23,493 bases of DNA from a virus, in the IMG/VR virus record IMGVR_UViG_3300003937_000228, positions 1 to 23,493 of that record. One strand, given 5' to 3'. The translations under genes and the position numbers were made by a program. The stretch's first letter is position 1; each line of letters begins with the position of its first letter. A model generated the notes under the pieces. The model did not search any database and had not been told where the DNA came from. It saw only the letters and a program-made list of their open reading frames with translations. Shown in pieces: positions 11,934 to 20,074 of this stretch.

Positions 11934-12198
11934 AATGCTGCAACCATTGCATGATTGAAGACAAACTCATCAGGTTTCCTTCTCGCGATTGGCTCCATGC
12001 GGAAAGCAGTTCTCGAATCTCGGCGTCCTCGAAAACCATGAGAATCCCGAGAGAACCTTCACACCACTGACCGTGCGTACCGTCGTTTATATCCATCAGA
12101 TGACGGGTGGCTAGGAGATCGTGATGGATCTCGTCTTCAATTTCTAGACCCTCCAGGCACATCCAATCTGCCCAGGTGTCCTCGAACTCCTCATCCAT
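11881..12198 (-). CDS. Hypothetical acidic protein, 105 aa
   Basis: Not recognised. The ATG at 12198 lies four bases after the holin stop, typical of this operon; an upstream TTG at 12228 would run into the holin gene. The protein is acidic with Trp residues (EDTWADWMCLEGLEIEDEIHH) and a helical second half. It is the last gene of the - strand block and its final 53 bases overlap the opposing sigma-like gene. Its place after the holin would suit a lysis-timing protein (antiholin or spanin-like), but no signal or membrane segment is visible, so that stays open. Confidence 0.5.
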   Translation of the reverse strand: MDEEFEDTWADWMCLEGLEIEDEIHHDLLATRHLMDINDGTHGQWCEGSLGILMVFEDAEIRELLSAWSQSREGNLMSLSSIMQWLQHFSLFLQECLDSHDTQNE

Positions 12199-12202
12199 TG
12201 GG

Positions 12203-12394
12203 TCACCGACCCAGACGGGCCTTAGCAAGTGTCTTCACCGCGGCGATGCCAGCAGCCATCGCTGCGGCACCTGCAGCTTTCCATGTGCTCACATCGGTGA
12301 CAACCATTACGGCTAAACCTGCTTCGACTGCTGTCCAGACAGACCTTTCAAGCCAGTCTGTCCAGTTGAATTTCTTTTGGGAAACTTCAGTCAC
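12203..12394 (-). CDS. Probable holin, r1t-like type, 63 aa
   Basis: A holin opens the inner membrane at a set time and lets the endolysin reach the wall. The protein has a short polar front (MTEVSQKKFNWTDWLERS), a first hydrophobic stretch at about 20-33, a tight turn with DVSTW (34-38), a second Ala/Gly-rich stretch (39-54: KAAGAAAMAAGIAAVK), and a basic tail (KARLGR). This fits small two-span holins of the r1t type. It starts at GTG 12394 with TAGGAA before it, five bases after the stop of the 43-residue gene. The amidase lies just upstream, so the two form a lysis cassette. Confidence 0.7.
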   Translation of the reverse strand: MTEVSQKKFNWTDWLERSVWTAVEAGLAVMVVTDVSTWKAAGAAAMAAGIAAVKTLAKARLGR

Positions 12395-12399
12395 AGTTC

Positions 12400-12531
12400 C
12401 TACTTTCCAAAGGGCCTACCACCCTGATACTGGTTGCCTAGATTTGTCCCACGCAAAGCTTTCGCCTGTTCTTTAGCATCCCTGCCCTGGTTCCCACCAA
12501 GTTTTTTTTCTTTGGGTGTTTCTTTGGACAT
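12400..12531 (-). CDS. Small basic Gly-rich protein, 43 aa
   Basis: The ATG at 12531 has a strong ribosome binding site, AGGAGG, just before it; an earlier in-frame start lies inside the amidase gene and has none. The protein begins MSKETPKEKKLGGNQGRDAK and continues Gly, Asn and Lys rich with no hydrophobic segment. It is likely unfolded alone. Between endolysin and holin it may help lysis or be a small structural part; unknown. Confidence 0.6.
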   Translation of the reverse strand: MSKETPKEKKLGGNQGRDAKEQAKALRGTNLGNQYQGGRPFGK

Positions 12532-12539
12532 CAGTCCTC

Positions 12540-13331
12540 CTATATGAACGCTGTCGTGGCCCAACCCCCGAACAGCGCATCCCATGTTTGTAAGCCCACA
12601 ACCCCGTCAACCTTCAAGAAAGCTTCAAAACTTTTTTGAAAATCTTTGGTGGCTCTGCTGCTCTTCCTCCCCCAAATACCATCGACCCCTCCAGGGTCGA
12701 ACCCAAGGTCGCTCAGACGCTCCTGAACGGCCCGTACAGCCTCCCCACGACTTCTCCTGGCTACAGATAGCGGAGAGTGTGAGATCTTCTCTCTGAGCCT
12801 GTCAACGTGAGCTTTGATTCCACCCCAATCAATCTCTTTAGGGTCACCCAGCGGCATAGGCATGCCTGAAACCAACCAGTCATACAACCAGTTGCCTGGA
12901 CACGTCGAATTACCCAGGTCCCTATGGCCTTTCACCCACAGCTTGTCGTCATACCTGCTTTGGATGTCACCTATGAGCCATCGGATCGAGTCCCTTGCGG
13001 CCTGTGGAATTTCGAGAAACCCCCAACCCGTGTAACAAACCGACTCAGTGCGGCTATTCCAGCCCTTCGTAGCGCCCGAAACAATTCCTGCTCCTCTTCC
13101 CGCATAGATGACCCCCTCGGAGTCAACCAGCCAGTTATATGCGATAGCGTTCCAGCCCCGAGAATCCATGTGATAACGCTCGAAAGCTTTCAACGCCGCA
13201 ATACCTTTAGGACCTTCCTTCACCCCACTGTGATGTAACACGATTCCCTGGACACGCCACTTCTTCAGTTGCGTGAAAGGTTTCTTTGGGGGTCGTGCCT
13301 CCCACCCTTGCCGAGAAATAATAGTACGCAT
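12540..13331 (-). CDS. Endolysin: N-acetylmuramoyl-L-alanine amidase with peptidoglycan-binding domain, 263 aa
   Basis: Cuts the bond between MurNAc and L-Ala in the cell wall at the end of infection. The Amidase_2/PGRP domain covers about 1-155: IVLHHSG with H33 or H34, AYNWLVD with Y65, VKGHRDLG with H136, and STCPG with C144, the usual zinc ligands and catalytic Tyr. A PG_binding_1 domain follows (about 193-253: RGEAVRAVQERLSDLGFDPG, VDGIWG and VDGVVGLQTWDAL). There is no signal peptide, as expected if a holin releases it. It starts at ATG 13331, eight bases after the giant gene's stop, and the small protein and holin genes follow. Confidence 0.9.
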   Translation of the reverse strand: MRTIISRQGWEARPPKKPFTQLKKWRVQGIVLHHSGVKEGPKGIAALKAFERYHMDSRGWNAIAYNWLVDSEGVIYAGRGAGIVSGATKGWNSRTESVCYTGWGFLEIPQAARDSIRWLIGDIQSRYDDKLWVKGHRDLGNSTCPGNWLYDWLVSGMPMPLGDPKEIDWGGIKAHVDRLREKISHSPLSVARRSRGEAVRAVQERLSDLGFDPGGVDGIWGRKSSRATKDFQKSFEAFLKVDGVVGLQTWDALFGGWATTAFI

Positions 13332-13339
13332 ACCTACAA

Positions 13340-16300
13340 CTATACGTTTCGACCAAGAATATCCATGGCATCTCGCATATCCTGCGAGTGCTTGATCTTG
13401 TCTTTAATTAACTGACCACGTTTCGTTGACGGAGTGTTAGTCCGTAACCCAAGACCCAAAAAGGTAGACATATACGTCGTTATCAGTCGTTCCTGCTTTG
13501 CTTTCTCGTTAGGGATAAGCCGCCGAGCACGGCCAAGGAAAGGCATGAACTGTTCGATAGCGTAAATGTCTTGGTCACGCATCTTCCACTCCCCCGCAGA
13601 ATTCTTTTTGGCTTTACCCCAGGTAGCAAGAAAAGGCATAAGCCCAGGCAGCAACCTAATCGAATGAGGCACCTGCTGGTACCTACCACTGAACGGGATG
13701 TCAGCGAACGTACGTTTCCCCGCCCAAATCTCGACAGGTAACTTGTAGAACGGCAACGCACTCTCAACCAAACCCCTCGGGATACCCACCGTAGGTTCCT
13801 TCAAATAGCGTGCAAGATCCTTGAACGGAAGATCAGGCAACGTATACACACGATTACCGCCAGTGGAGAACGGCAACCTGATACCCATGTTCTCACCGAA
13901 GTAATCAGGAACCAGTCCCTCTTCCTCGGATGTGAGTTCAAGCTCACCTTTGACCTGCACCAGTCTGCCCCAAGCTTGAGGTTTCGTTCCAAATGATTCA
14001 ATCAGCACAGGCAAAATGTTTTTCTGCCACGTCCAGAAAGGAACCACCTGCTTGATTTTCTGATCCCAATGAGTCAGGTTTGTGTAATCAAAGTGATACT
14101 TGTATATGGCAGCCAGAGCCTCTTCTCGGCTGCCACCGTTCATCATTATGTGATGGGCAAGTCCACCACGAAGAGAGAACTCTGCTCGCTGATTCAATTT
14201 ACCAACTGCACCGAACAGATAGAAATCTCGACTCCATGGTTTAATGGTCCCAGTCTCCAAAAGACCTGCGCCAGCCTCGGTGATGGCTGACTTAACTTCC
14301 ATGGAAGTGATACCAGTATTCGCCATACCAGTGTCAGCCCACATAGAGAATATGGACCATTCATCCTTACTGGTGTGACCCAACCCGAAACCTAAATCCG
14401 TGCCCTTCTTACGTTTAGCAATTTCTCTGGCCCCCCATGCCACATCACCTCTACGCCCGTTTTCCTTAGCCACCTGCAAAGCCAACTGACGCATTCGGTC
14501 AACACGGATCTGCGTGACAATCGGAACACCTGCTATCTGATTATTGACCCAAGTGCCACCTAGTTGGTTACGCATAACGAAACCGCTCGTGGCAACAGCC
14601 TGAGCCTTCCAATAGTTCAACAACTGCCCGTATCTCTTACCAAAGAGCTTGAATTGAACTGGGTCACGCAACCGAGCCGCCGACTGGAACGCTGCCTCAA
14701 ACATCTCCACAGTCTGATCGCCAGCATTGACAAGCTGATAACCATTCAGATGCTGTCTCGTCCGAGCAGAAACAGTGTTCTGTGACCTCTCTCCGCTCTT
14801 ACCTAAAGTCGAGGCATTCGACACGTAATCCTCGATCAACTCATCATAGAGCGAATTGAGTCCAGCATGATTCCGAGTAGTTTGCAGTATCCCCAGAGCC
14901 TCTTTCTGTGTTTCAGCGAGATCCATCTGTGACGCCACCCCCCTCGCCTCTGCCTGTTTAAGAGCATTCTCTCGGTCTAATGCCATTTTCTGGGTAATCC
15001 TGAACTCTTCAACGTAATGTGCGTTGACGATACCCAAAGCTTCCTCGTCTATCTCTACGACACCCTTCTTAGCGTTTTTCAATGGCTTAACAACTGTTGC
15101 CAGATGGTCGTGAACTTCGTCTATCGCCTGTAAGCCCTCTTCAGTGAAGCTGTCCAACGACTCGGCACGTTTCCGTAGAGCCACAATCGCCGCTTGGTTG
15201 TTCTTATTAGTACGAGCACCAGCAGCTATCTGATCCTCCAAACCTGTTGCCTTTGCCTCCAGAACCTCCTGCGTCGCCTGCTTTAAGCGCATCTCAGCTT
15301 GATTTTTAGCGGCCTGTGTCGAATTCCGCTCGCTGTAACGGAGCTTGGAATTAACCATCAATTCGTCTTCAAGTCTCTTAGCCTCTTGGACCCTCTTTAT
15401 CCACTGCCTGTAGGTGGGATGATTAAAGATCTCTTCAATTGCTTGCTGCTCTCGGACCGTTGCGCCCCTCATCGCTCTAGTTGGCGGCACCACATAGGTG
15501 CCGTCCTCCAAAGCCCTGATCGAATCAACGTCATCCAAGAGAACCCAGCCACGAGTTTTCATTCGGGTAAGAAATTGATGTCCAGGCCGAACCATTCTCC
15601 CACCTTGGGGGAAAGCTTCCCGTGGGTCGAACTTCCCCATATCGGCCCCTCTCCCAGGTCTTATGTCAACCACATCCCAAAGACCACCCTCCATGCTTGA
15701 TGTCATCCGTACATCATCTGGTGCAGGACGGACATACAAGAGGGGTCGGTTCATGTTGGAGACAGTCTTTAGCTCCGCTGGACGACCAGTCTCTGACCCT
15801 CCCTCAACGTATCTCTGTGCCCGATGATGTTTCGGCGGGCTTGCGTGGACCAGCATTTCGTTCGTGTAGACGTTGACCGCAAACACTTCCTTCACTTCAG
15901 TGGTTGGAGGACGCTCCACAGTTTGCGCTCGAAACTGTGTGCCAGCAAACTCCCCAGCACCAGCTTCCCTAGCCGCTGCCTGCGCCCGACGAGCAGCATC
16001 GTATTGAGCAGCCTGCTCCGCAGTTAATCTGACCCGTCCCTGGGGGCTATCAACGACAAAGGTTCCGTCTTCAAGACGGACCACGCCTTGACCTGTCACA
16101 GAAGACCGATCTAACGGAACTTTGGGAGGAGATATAGGAGGAGCCTCCCGTGACGGGATGCGTACCTCCACCTCTTCCACGACATGACCAGTCCATTCCT
16201 CTAAATCAAGCCTCTTAGGAAGAGAACCCCCAGGCTGGAATACTGGCGGAAACTCTTCTTCGACAATGAACCATTTACGTCCCGCTATCTGCGCCCGACC

Positions 16301-19255
16301 AACAGGCTTGGGGGCAAACGGGATTACTTCCGTCGTGAGATGCCACCCGCTTTTCTTATCGCCCGTGAGGGTCGTTTTCTTCCCGTATTGGGCAAGCCCG
16401 TACTCCTCAAAAACATTTACTTTTTTCTCCACCCGTGCCGAAGCCTGAACACGCAACTCCTCCTGCCTTGCTATGGCCGCATCCCTTAAAGAATCAGCTT
16501 CCACCATGTTCGACACTCGCTTCGCTGCAGCATCATCAATTCTCTTACCGATACGTTTAGCAACAGATAAAGCCTGCTTACTTGTCGAAGCCGTAACATC
16601 GGTAGCCATTGAAGCCTGCCGCGGATTCGGATTAAACCGAACCAACCGCTTCTGCGACGGGAGCCATAAGACAAGGCCCTCTTCCCCAGCCTTAGTGGAT
16701 CTGGCATTAGGCCCACTAATAGGAATCTCTTCCCCATCTACAACAACTCGCCATTCCTTATCAGAAACTTTCTCAATCCTAAACTCGGTTCCCCGAAATT
16801 CGTTAAGAGCGCCATCAGTGGGACGTAGCTTCTGTCCCTTGCCAGCACGAGGACCAGTTGAAAACTTTATTGGCTGCTTGTACGTCAGTTCAAAGTCAAT
16901 CAATTCCTGAACGTCATCAACAAACTGGGCAGGCCAATTCTCAGCCTGTTGAGTCAAAGCACCACTCCAAGTCGGAGGTTCCTTCGCCCCAATCTTTTTG
17001 TCAGGCTTACGAGGAGGAGGTGCCCCACCCTTTTGAGCCAACCAATCATCAGTGAACTTCTGGAATCTCTCCATCTGGAATTCACCCACCTCCTTGAGAA
17101 CAACCCTGTTCCCCGAGATAGCAGGCCGAATCGAAGCCGTAGTTTCCCAATTCGGGTTAGCTGCCTTGTAAGCCTCCCACCACTCCTTAGGAAGACCCCC
17201 AGAACCTATGTCGATGTCAATCGTCTTAGCTACGACTGCCTTCTTACGCAAAATTCGTAGATGTTTTTGCGACAGTTCCATCTTTCTCGTAACGCTGGAT
17301 CTAACGGCCCTCTCTCTACTGAACAAGATCACATCACCAAATGCGCCCTTACCAAATTCGTCCAAGAATCTGGCACCCTGAACCGAAGTAACAGTCTCCA
17401 GCACGTTACGAACAAAGTTCGTAACGATACCCATCAAAGCTTCCTTGTTCTGCGTAACATGCTCTTGCATGACTGCATAGGCTGCCCGCATTTCATCGCT
17501 GCTGCCCGCCCCCGTATGCGCTATCCGCAACTGCTCTATAGCATCATCGAGAATAGCTATCTCCGCCCCCACAGATTCTATGTGCTCCGCTGCTGCCGCA
17601 ACATCAGCCTCGGACGCATCAACAAATCGCTTGGCACGAACCTCTCGGACACTTCCCTCTGGGGGAACCAACGGGCGAACATTAGGAGAGAACCTGCCTG
17701 AAGGATGAGGCAATGCCTCTGCACCCTCGGAGAGAAGAAGCCGACCGTTCGCTGACACACCTTCAGCGTCCCCCCGTATGATCGCAGCAATAACTTCGGT
17801 GGTTGTCTCTAGATCACTCCTGTTGGCCGCATATTGTGCGATAACAGGATCGTCTAGCATTGCCCTAATGGCAGCCCTACCTTTCTGGTTCTTAGGTAGA
17901 TCCTGATATATCTCTTCCAAGGAACGAGGAGGGTAAGAGGTAGGTAGATCGACCTCAGGTTGAACTTTCCTTGGGCGTCCTGGCCTCCCCGTCTGCAACG
18001 GGGGAGCATCCCGACTAGCTGCACGAACAGTTTGGATTACCGTAAGAGCTTCTTCGGGATTGTAGTTGGCAATCGTATCCGCATAACCCACCACCTTTTT
18101 TTCGGCAGCAGCTTTCTTCCGCAATGCCCTACTTTGCTTGCTGATCTGATTGTTGATGTCACGAACCATTTTGGAACCAGCAGCATTAACGACGCCACCC
18201 TCCGTGGATTTGAACATGATTCCATGTTCAGCCAGATCATCAACTATTTTCTGTCCTCGGATCTGACCGATCATTTGCTCAAGGTAACGATTCAAAGCCA
18301 TCGAAGAGTCTGTCGTAAACAGTGTCTTGTAGTCTTTACCGAGCGTTTCCATACCTATCTCGTCCATCTGGGTAAGAACGCTGCCGCCTTCAGCTTCGGG
18401 ACGAAAGCCTCGGTTCATAAATTTGGTTCGATAGATCTGACCGTCCATGGCTGTTATTTCTACGGGTTTGCCAGCCATGAGAGCTTCATCGAACACCTCA
18501 CCAAGGACACGATCAGGATCGCCTTCACGTACCAGAAGAGCTTCGACTCTTTCGATCTCTTCTGTAGAGAACTTGCCAGACCTTCTTGCTTCGATGAGAG
18601 TGTCAGGAAGATGAAGTTCACGGTTCTTGAACGGGCTTCCCGTAAGACCTGAACCTTCCCCAAGCCATCTCCCCTTCCCAAGAAGCTCAACCTCCTCGAA
18701 TGCTATTTGACGGGTGACATACAACTCGTGTTTCAGTGCTTCCAAATCCACCCTGTGGGGAAGAGCATTGTTGTAGTCCTCTAGAATGTCGTCAAACCAC
18801 TGGTTCAACCTTTTAACAAGCTTGTGGGCTTGAGGATCTCCACCTGTCGCCAAAGGACCTAACGTCGGGTCTATCGCCCCAGCGAAAGGAGTACCCGTCC
18901 GTTCGTTTGCGCCACGGAATATCATGTCAAAGTCGATACCCAGTGTTCTGGCTTCTCTCCCCATGGATTCAAGTTCCATAAGGTGCTTGGTCTGGATTGT
19001 TCCTGCCACATTAGTGGCCCTCGCTGCAAAGACCTCTAGGTGTCTAGCCCTATTTATGTCGTTTACGTCACCTGATCTCCACATTTGGTTGATATGGAAG
19101 TTCGTTGACAAGCCTTCAGCTATGGTGCGGATCATGCTCGACTGCATGGCTGCCCCCATCACTTTTCCAGGTACCCCAGCAACAGCAGCCAACACCCCAA
19201 ACCCTTGATGAATTTTGAACGGCATTGCCACTGGCATTCTGGCTGCCGTCAGCAC
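13340..19255 (-). CDS. Giant multidomain phage protein (polyvalent/internal virion type), 1971 aa
   Basis: No enzyme motif is certain. The front (about 1-60) is helical and hydrophobic. Residues near 421-430 hold an AT-hook-like GRPGRPRK in a Pro-rich stretch. A long middle part (about 450-1270) is rich in Pro, Glu and Arg, and a probable coiled coil runs from about 1272 to 1370. The back third has two signatures I recall from large phage polyvalent proteins: SGFVMRNQLGGTWVNNQIAGV (near 1555, split here only for reference) and FDYTNLTHW...VVPFWTWQKNILP (about 1720-1745). Such proteins are thought to be packed in the head and ejected with DNA. The start is a GTG without a clear ribosome binding site; it may be one reading unit with the 269-residue protein before it. 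Confidence 0.65.
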   Translation of the reverse strand: MLTAARMPVAMPFKIHQGFGVLAAVAGVPGKVMGAAMQSSMIRTIAEGLSTNFHINQMWRSGDVNDINRARHLEVFAARATNVAGTIQTKHLMELESMGREARTLGIDFDMIFRGANERTGTPFAGAIDPTLGPLATGGDPQAHKLVKRLNQWFDDILEDYNNALPHRVDLEALKHELYVTRQIAFEEVELLGKGRWLGEGSGLTGSPFKNRELHLPDTLIEARRSGKFSTEEIERVEALLVREGDPDRVLGEVFDEALMAGKPVEITAMDGQIYRTKFMNRGFRPEAEGGSVLTQMDEIGMETLGKDYKTLFTTDSSMALNRYLEQMIGQIRGQKIVDDLAEHGIMFKSTEGGVVNAAGSKMVRDINNQISKQSRALRKKAAAEKKVVGYADTIANYNPEEALTVIQTVRAASRDAPPLQTGRPGRPRKVQPEVDLPTSYPPRSLEEIYQDLPKNQKGRAAIRAMLDDPVIAQYAANRSDLETTTEVIAAIIRGDAEGVSANGRLLLSEGAEALPHPSGRFSPNVRPLVPPEGSVREVRAKRFVDASEADVAAAAEHIESVGAEIAILDDAIEQLRIAHTGAGSSDEMRAAYAVMQEHVTQNKEALMGIVTNFVRNVLETVTSVQGARFLDEFGKGAFGDVILFSRERAVRSSVTRKMELSQKHLRILRKKAVVAKTIDIDIGSGGLPKEWWEAYKAANPNWETTASIRPAISGNRVVLKEVGEFQMERFQKFTDDWLAQKGGAPPPRKPDKKIGAKEPPTWSGALTQQAENWPAQFVDDVQELIDFELTYKQPIKFSTGPRAGKGQKLRPTDGALNEFRGTEFRIEKVSDKEWRVVVDGEEIPISGPNARSTKAGEEGLVLWLPSQKRLVRFNPNPRQASMATDVTASTSKQALSVAKRIGKRIDDAAAKRVSNMVEADSLRDAAIARQEELRVQASARVEKKVNVFEEYGLAQYGKKTTLTGDKKSGWHLTTEVIPFAPKPVGRAQIAGRKWFIVEEEFPPVFQPGGSLPKRLDLEEWTGHVVEEVEVRIPSREAPPISPPKVPLDRSSVTGQGVVRLEDGTFVVDSPQGRVRLTAEQAAQYDAARRAQAAAREAGAGEFAGTQFRAQTVERPPTTEVKEVFAVNVYTNEMLVHASPPKHHRAQRYVEGGSETGRPAELKTVSNMNRPLLYVRPAPDDVRMTSSMEGGLWDVVDIRPGRGADMGKFDPREAFPQGGRMVRPGHQFLTRMKTRGWVLLDDVDSIRALEDGTYVVPPTRAMRGATVREQQAIEEIFNHPTYRQWIKRVQEAKRLEDELMVNSKLRYSERNSTQAAKNQAEMRLKQATQEVLEAKATGLEDQIAAGARTNKNNQAAIVALRKRAESLDSFTEEGLQAIDEVHDHLATVVKPLKNAKKGVVEIDEEALGIVNAHYVEEFRITQKMALDRENALKQAEARGVASQMDLAETQKEALGILQTTRNHAGLNSLYDELIEDYVSNASTLGKSGERSQNTVSARTRQHLNGYQLVNAGDQTVEMFEAAFQSAARLRDPVQFKLFGKRYGQLLNYWKAQAVATSGFVMRNQLGGTWVNNQIAGVPIVTQIRVDRMRQLALQVAKENGRRGDVAWGAREIAKRKKGTDLGFGLGHTSKDEWSIFSMWADTGMANTGITSMEVKSAITEAGAGLLETGTIKPWSRDFYLFGAVGKLNQRAEFSLRGGLAHHIMMNGGSREEALAAIYKYHFDYTNLTHWDQKIKQVVPFWTWQKNILPVLIESFGTKPQAWGRLVQVKGELELTSEEEGLVPDYFGENMGIRLPFSTGGNRVYTLPDLPFKDLARYLKEPTVGIPRGLVESALPFYKLPVEIWAGKRTFADIPFSGRYQQVPHSIRLLPGLMPFLATWGKAKKNSAGEWKMRDQDIYAIEQFMPFLGRARRLIPNEKAKQERLITTYMSTFLGLGLRTNTPSTKRGQLIKDKIKHSQDMRDAMDILGRNV
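17404..17426. repeat. Perfect 10-bp inverted repeat inside the giant gene
   Basis: CGTTACGAAC and GTTCGTAACG are exact complements around AAA, within codons for NFVRNV of the giant protein. It may be chance in a 5.9-kb gene, or a hairpin or protein site. Confidence 0.5.
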
Positions 19256-19259
19256 CGCT

Positions 19260-20069
19260 TCAGCAAACTGGGTTAGCGGAGTTCAGTCGAAAAACTGCGT
19301 CCCCCACTTTCTTCAGATTATAAGGATTCGCTATATCGAATCCTTGTTTAATCCCAAACCCGAATTCACCAGTTTTGGTGGCATCCAACTTGTTGACAGC
19401 CCATTTTCCCCCAGGGCCTACGTTGACTTGACCAAGCTGTTTCACACGTTGGGCGTCCATCCATTTGCCCCACTTGGCGTTCAACCCAGGGATCATCCGC
19501 AACGGACGCTCAAATATGCCTTGACCTAGACGCCCCGAAAGAGGAATAGAGAACTGAATTCCTGTCCCCAAACCAATTCTCTTGTTTGCCATACGTGCCC
19601 AAGGACCCAACGGCAGCATGTATGTCAACGGATCAAACGCAATGTCCAACGTCAACCCAAGAGCAAAATCCAGAGGCCCTGGAAGGTCAACTCCCCAATC
19701 ACGCAACACCTCACCCATAAAGATGTTGTCATCAGTCTGCCGCCACCAATCCCTGGCAGAGAAACTTTCGTCACCATCGAAGATGTCCCCAATCTCTTTA
19801 AGACCTGAAACAATCGCAGCCCTCGGAGTATCGATCAGATCCAGAGCAGGTCCCAGGATAGGAATGTTGAAGATAGGGTTCCCCGTATCCTTCCTCTCTG
19901 GAAGAGGTGGAGCCTGCGACGCCTTGATGGCAGCAAGCAAATCCACAGTGGACGAACCTTGCAATCCTTGTTGTTTATTCAAACGTAAAGGAGTACTCCG
20001 ATTGAGAGTTGGCACAGCACTGGGTTTACCCAGCAGCTTCATCATTTCTTCCCTAGATGGACCTGCCAC
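19260..20069 (-). CDS. Virion-type protein, possible front part of the giant protein, 269 aa
   Basis: Starts at GTG 20069, five bases after the previous stop, with GGGTAGG before it. The first 90 residues are Pro, Ser and Gly rich; the centre has GPLDFALGLTLDIAFDPLTY and MLPLGPWARMANKRIG, a signature I recall from fronts of large phage virion proteins. The end reads KKVGDAVFRLNSANPVC. In the next frame, open from 19282, the same DNA reads TPLTQFAEAV and runs on into the giant protein with no stop. So the gene may be the N-terminal part of a protein of about 2,240 residues, split by a +1 shift that is real, programmed or a sequence error, or a separate gene with reinitiation four bases on. Confidence 0.65.
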   Translation of the reverse strand: MAGPSREEMMKLLGKPSAVPTLNRSTPLRLNKQQGLQGSSTVDLLAAIKASQAPPLPERKDTGNPIFNIPILGPALDLIDTPRAAIVSGLKEIGDIFDGDESFSARDWWRQTDDNIFMGEVLRDWGVDLPGPLDFALGLTLDIAFDPLTYMLPLGPWARMANKRIGLGTGIQFSIPLSGRLGQGIFERPLRMIPGLNAKWGKWMDAQRVKQLGQVNVGPGGKWAVNKLDATKTGEFGFGIKQGFDIANPYNLKKVGDAVFRLNSANPVC

Positions 20070-20074
20070 AGTAC

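Noticed and set aside
17960-18652. 230-residue open frame on the + strand
   Set aside because: It lies opposite the giant gene, has no ribosome binding site, and its make-up is that of an antisense shadow; the same holds for the + strand frames at 15299-15700, 16473-16910 and 17261-17701.
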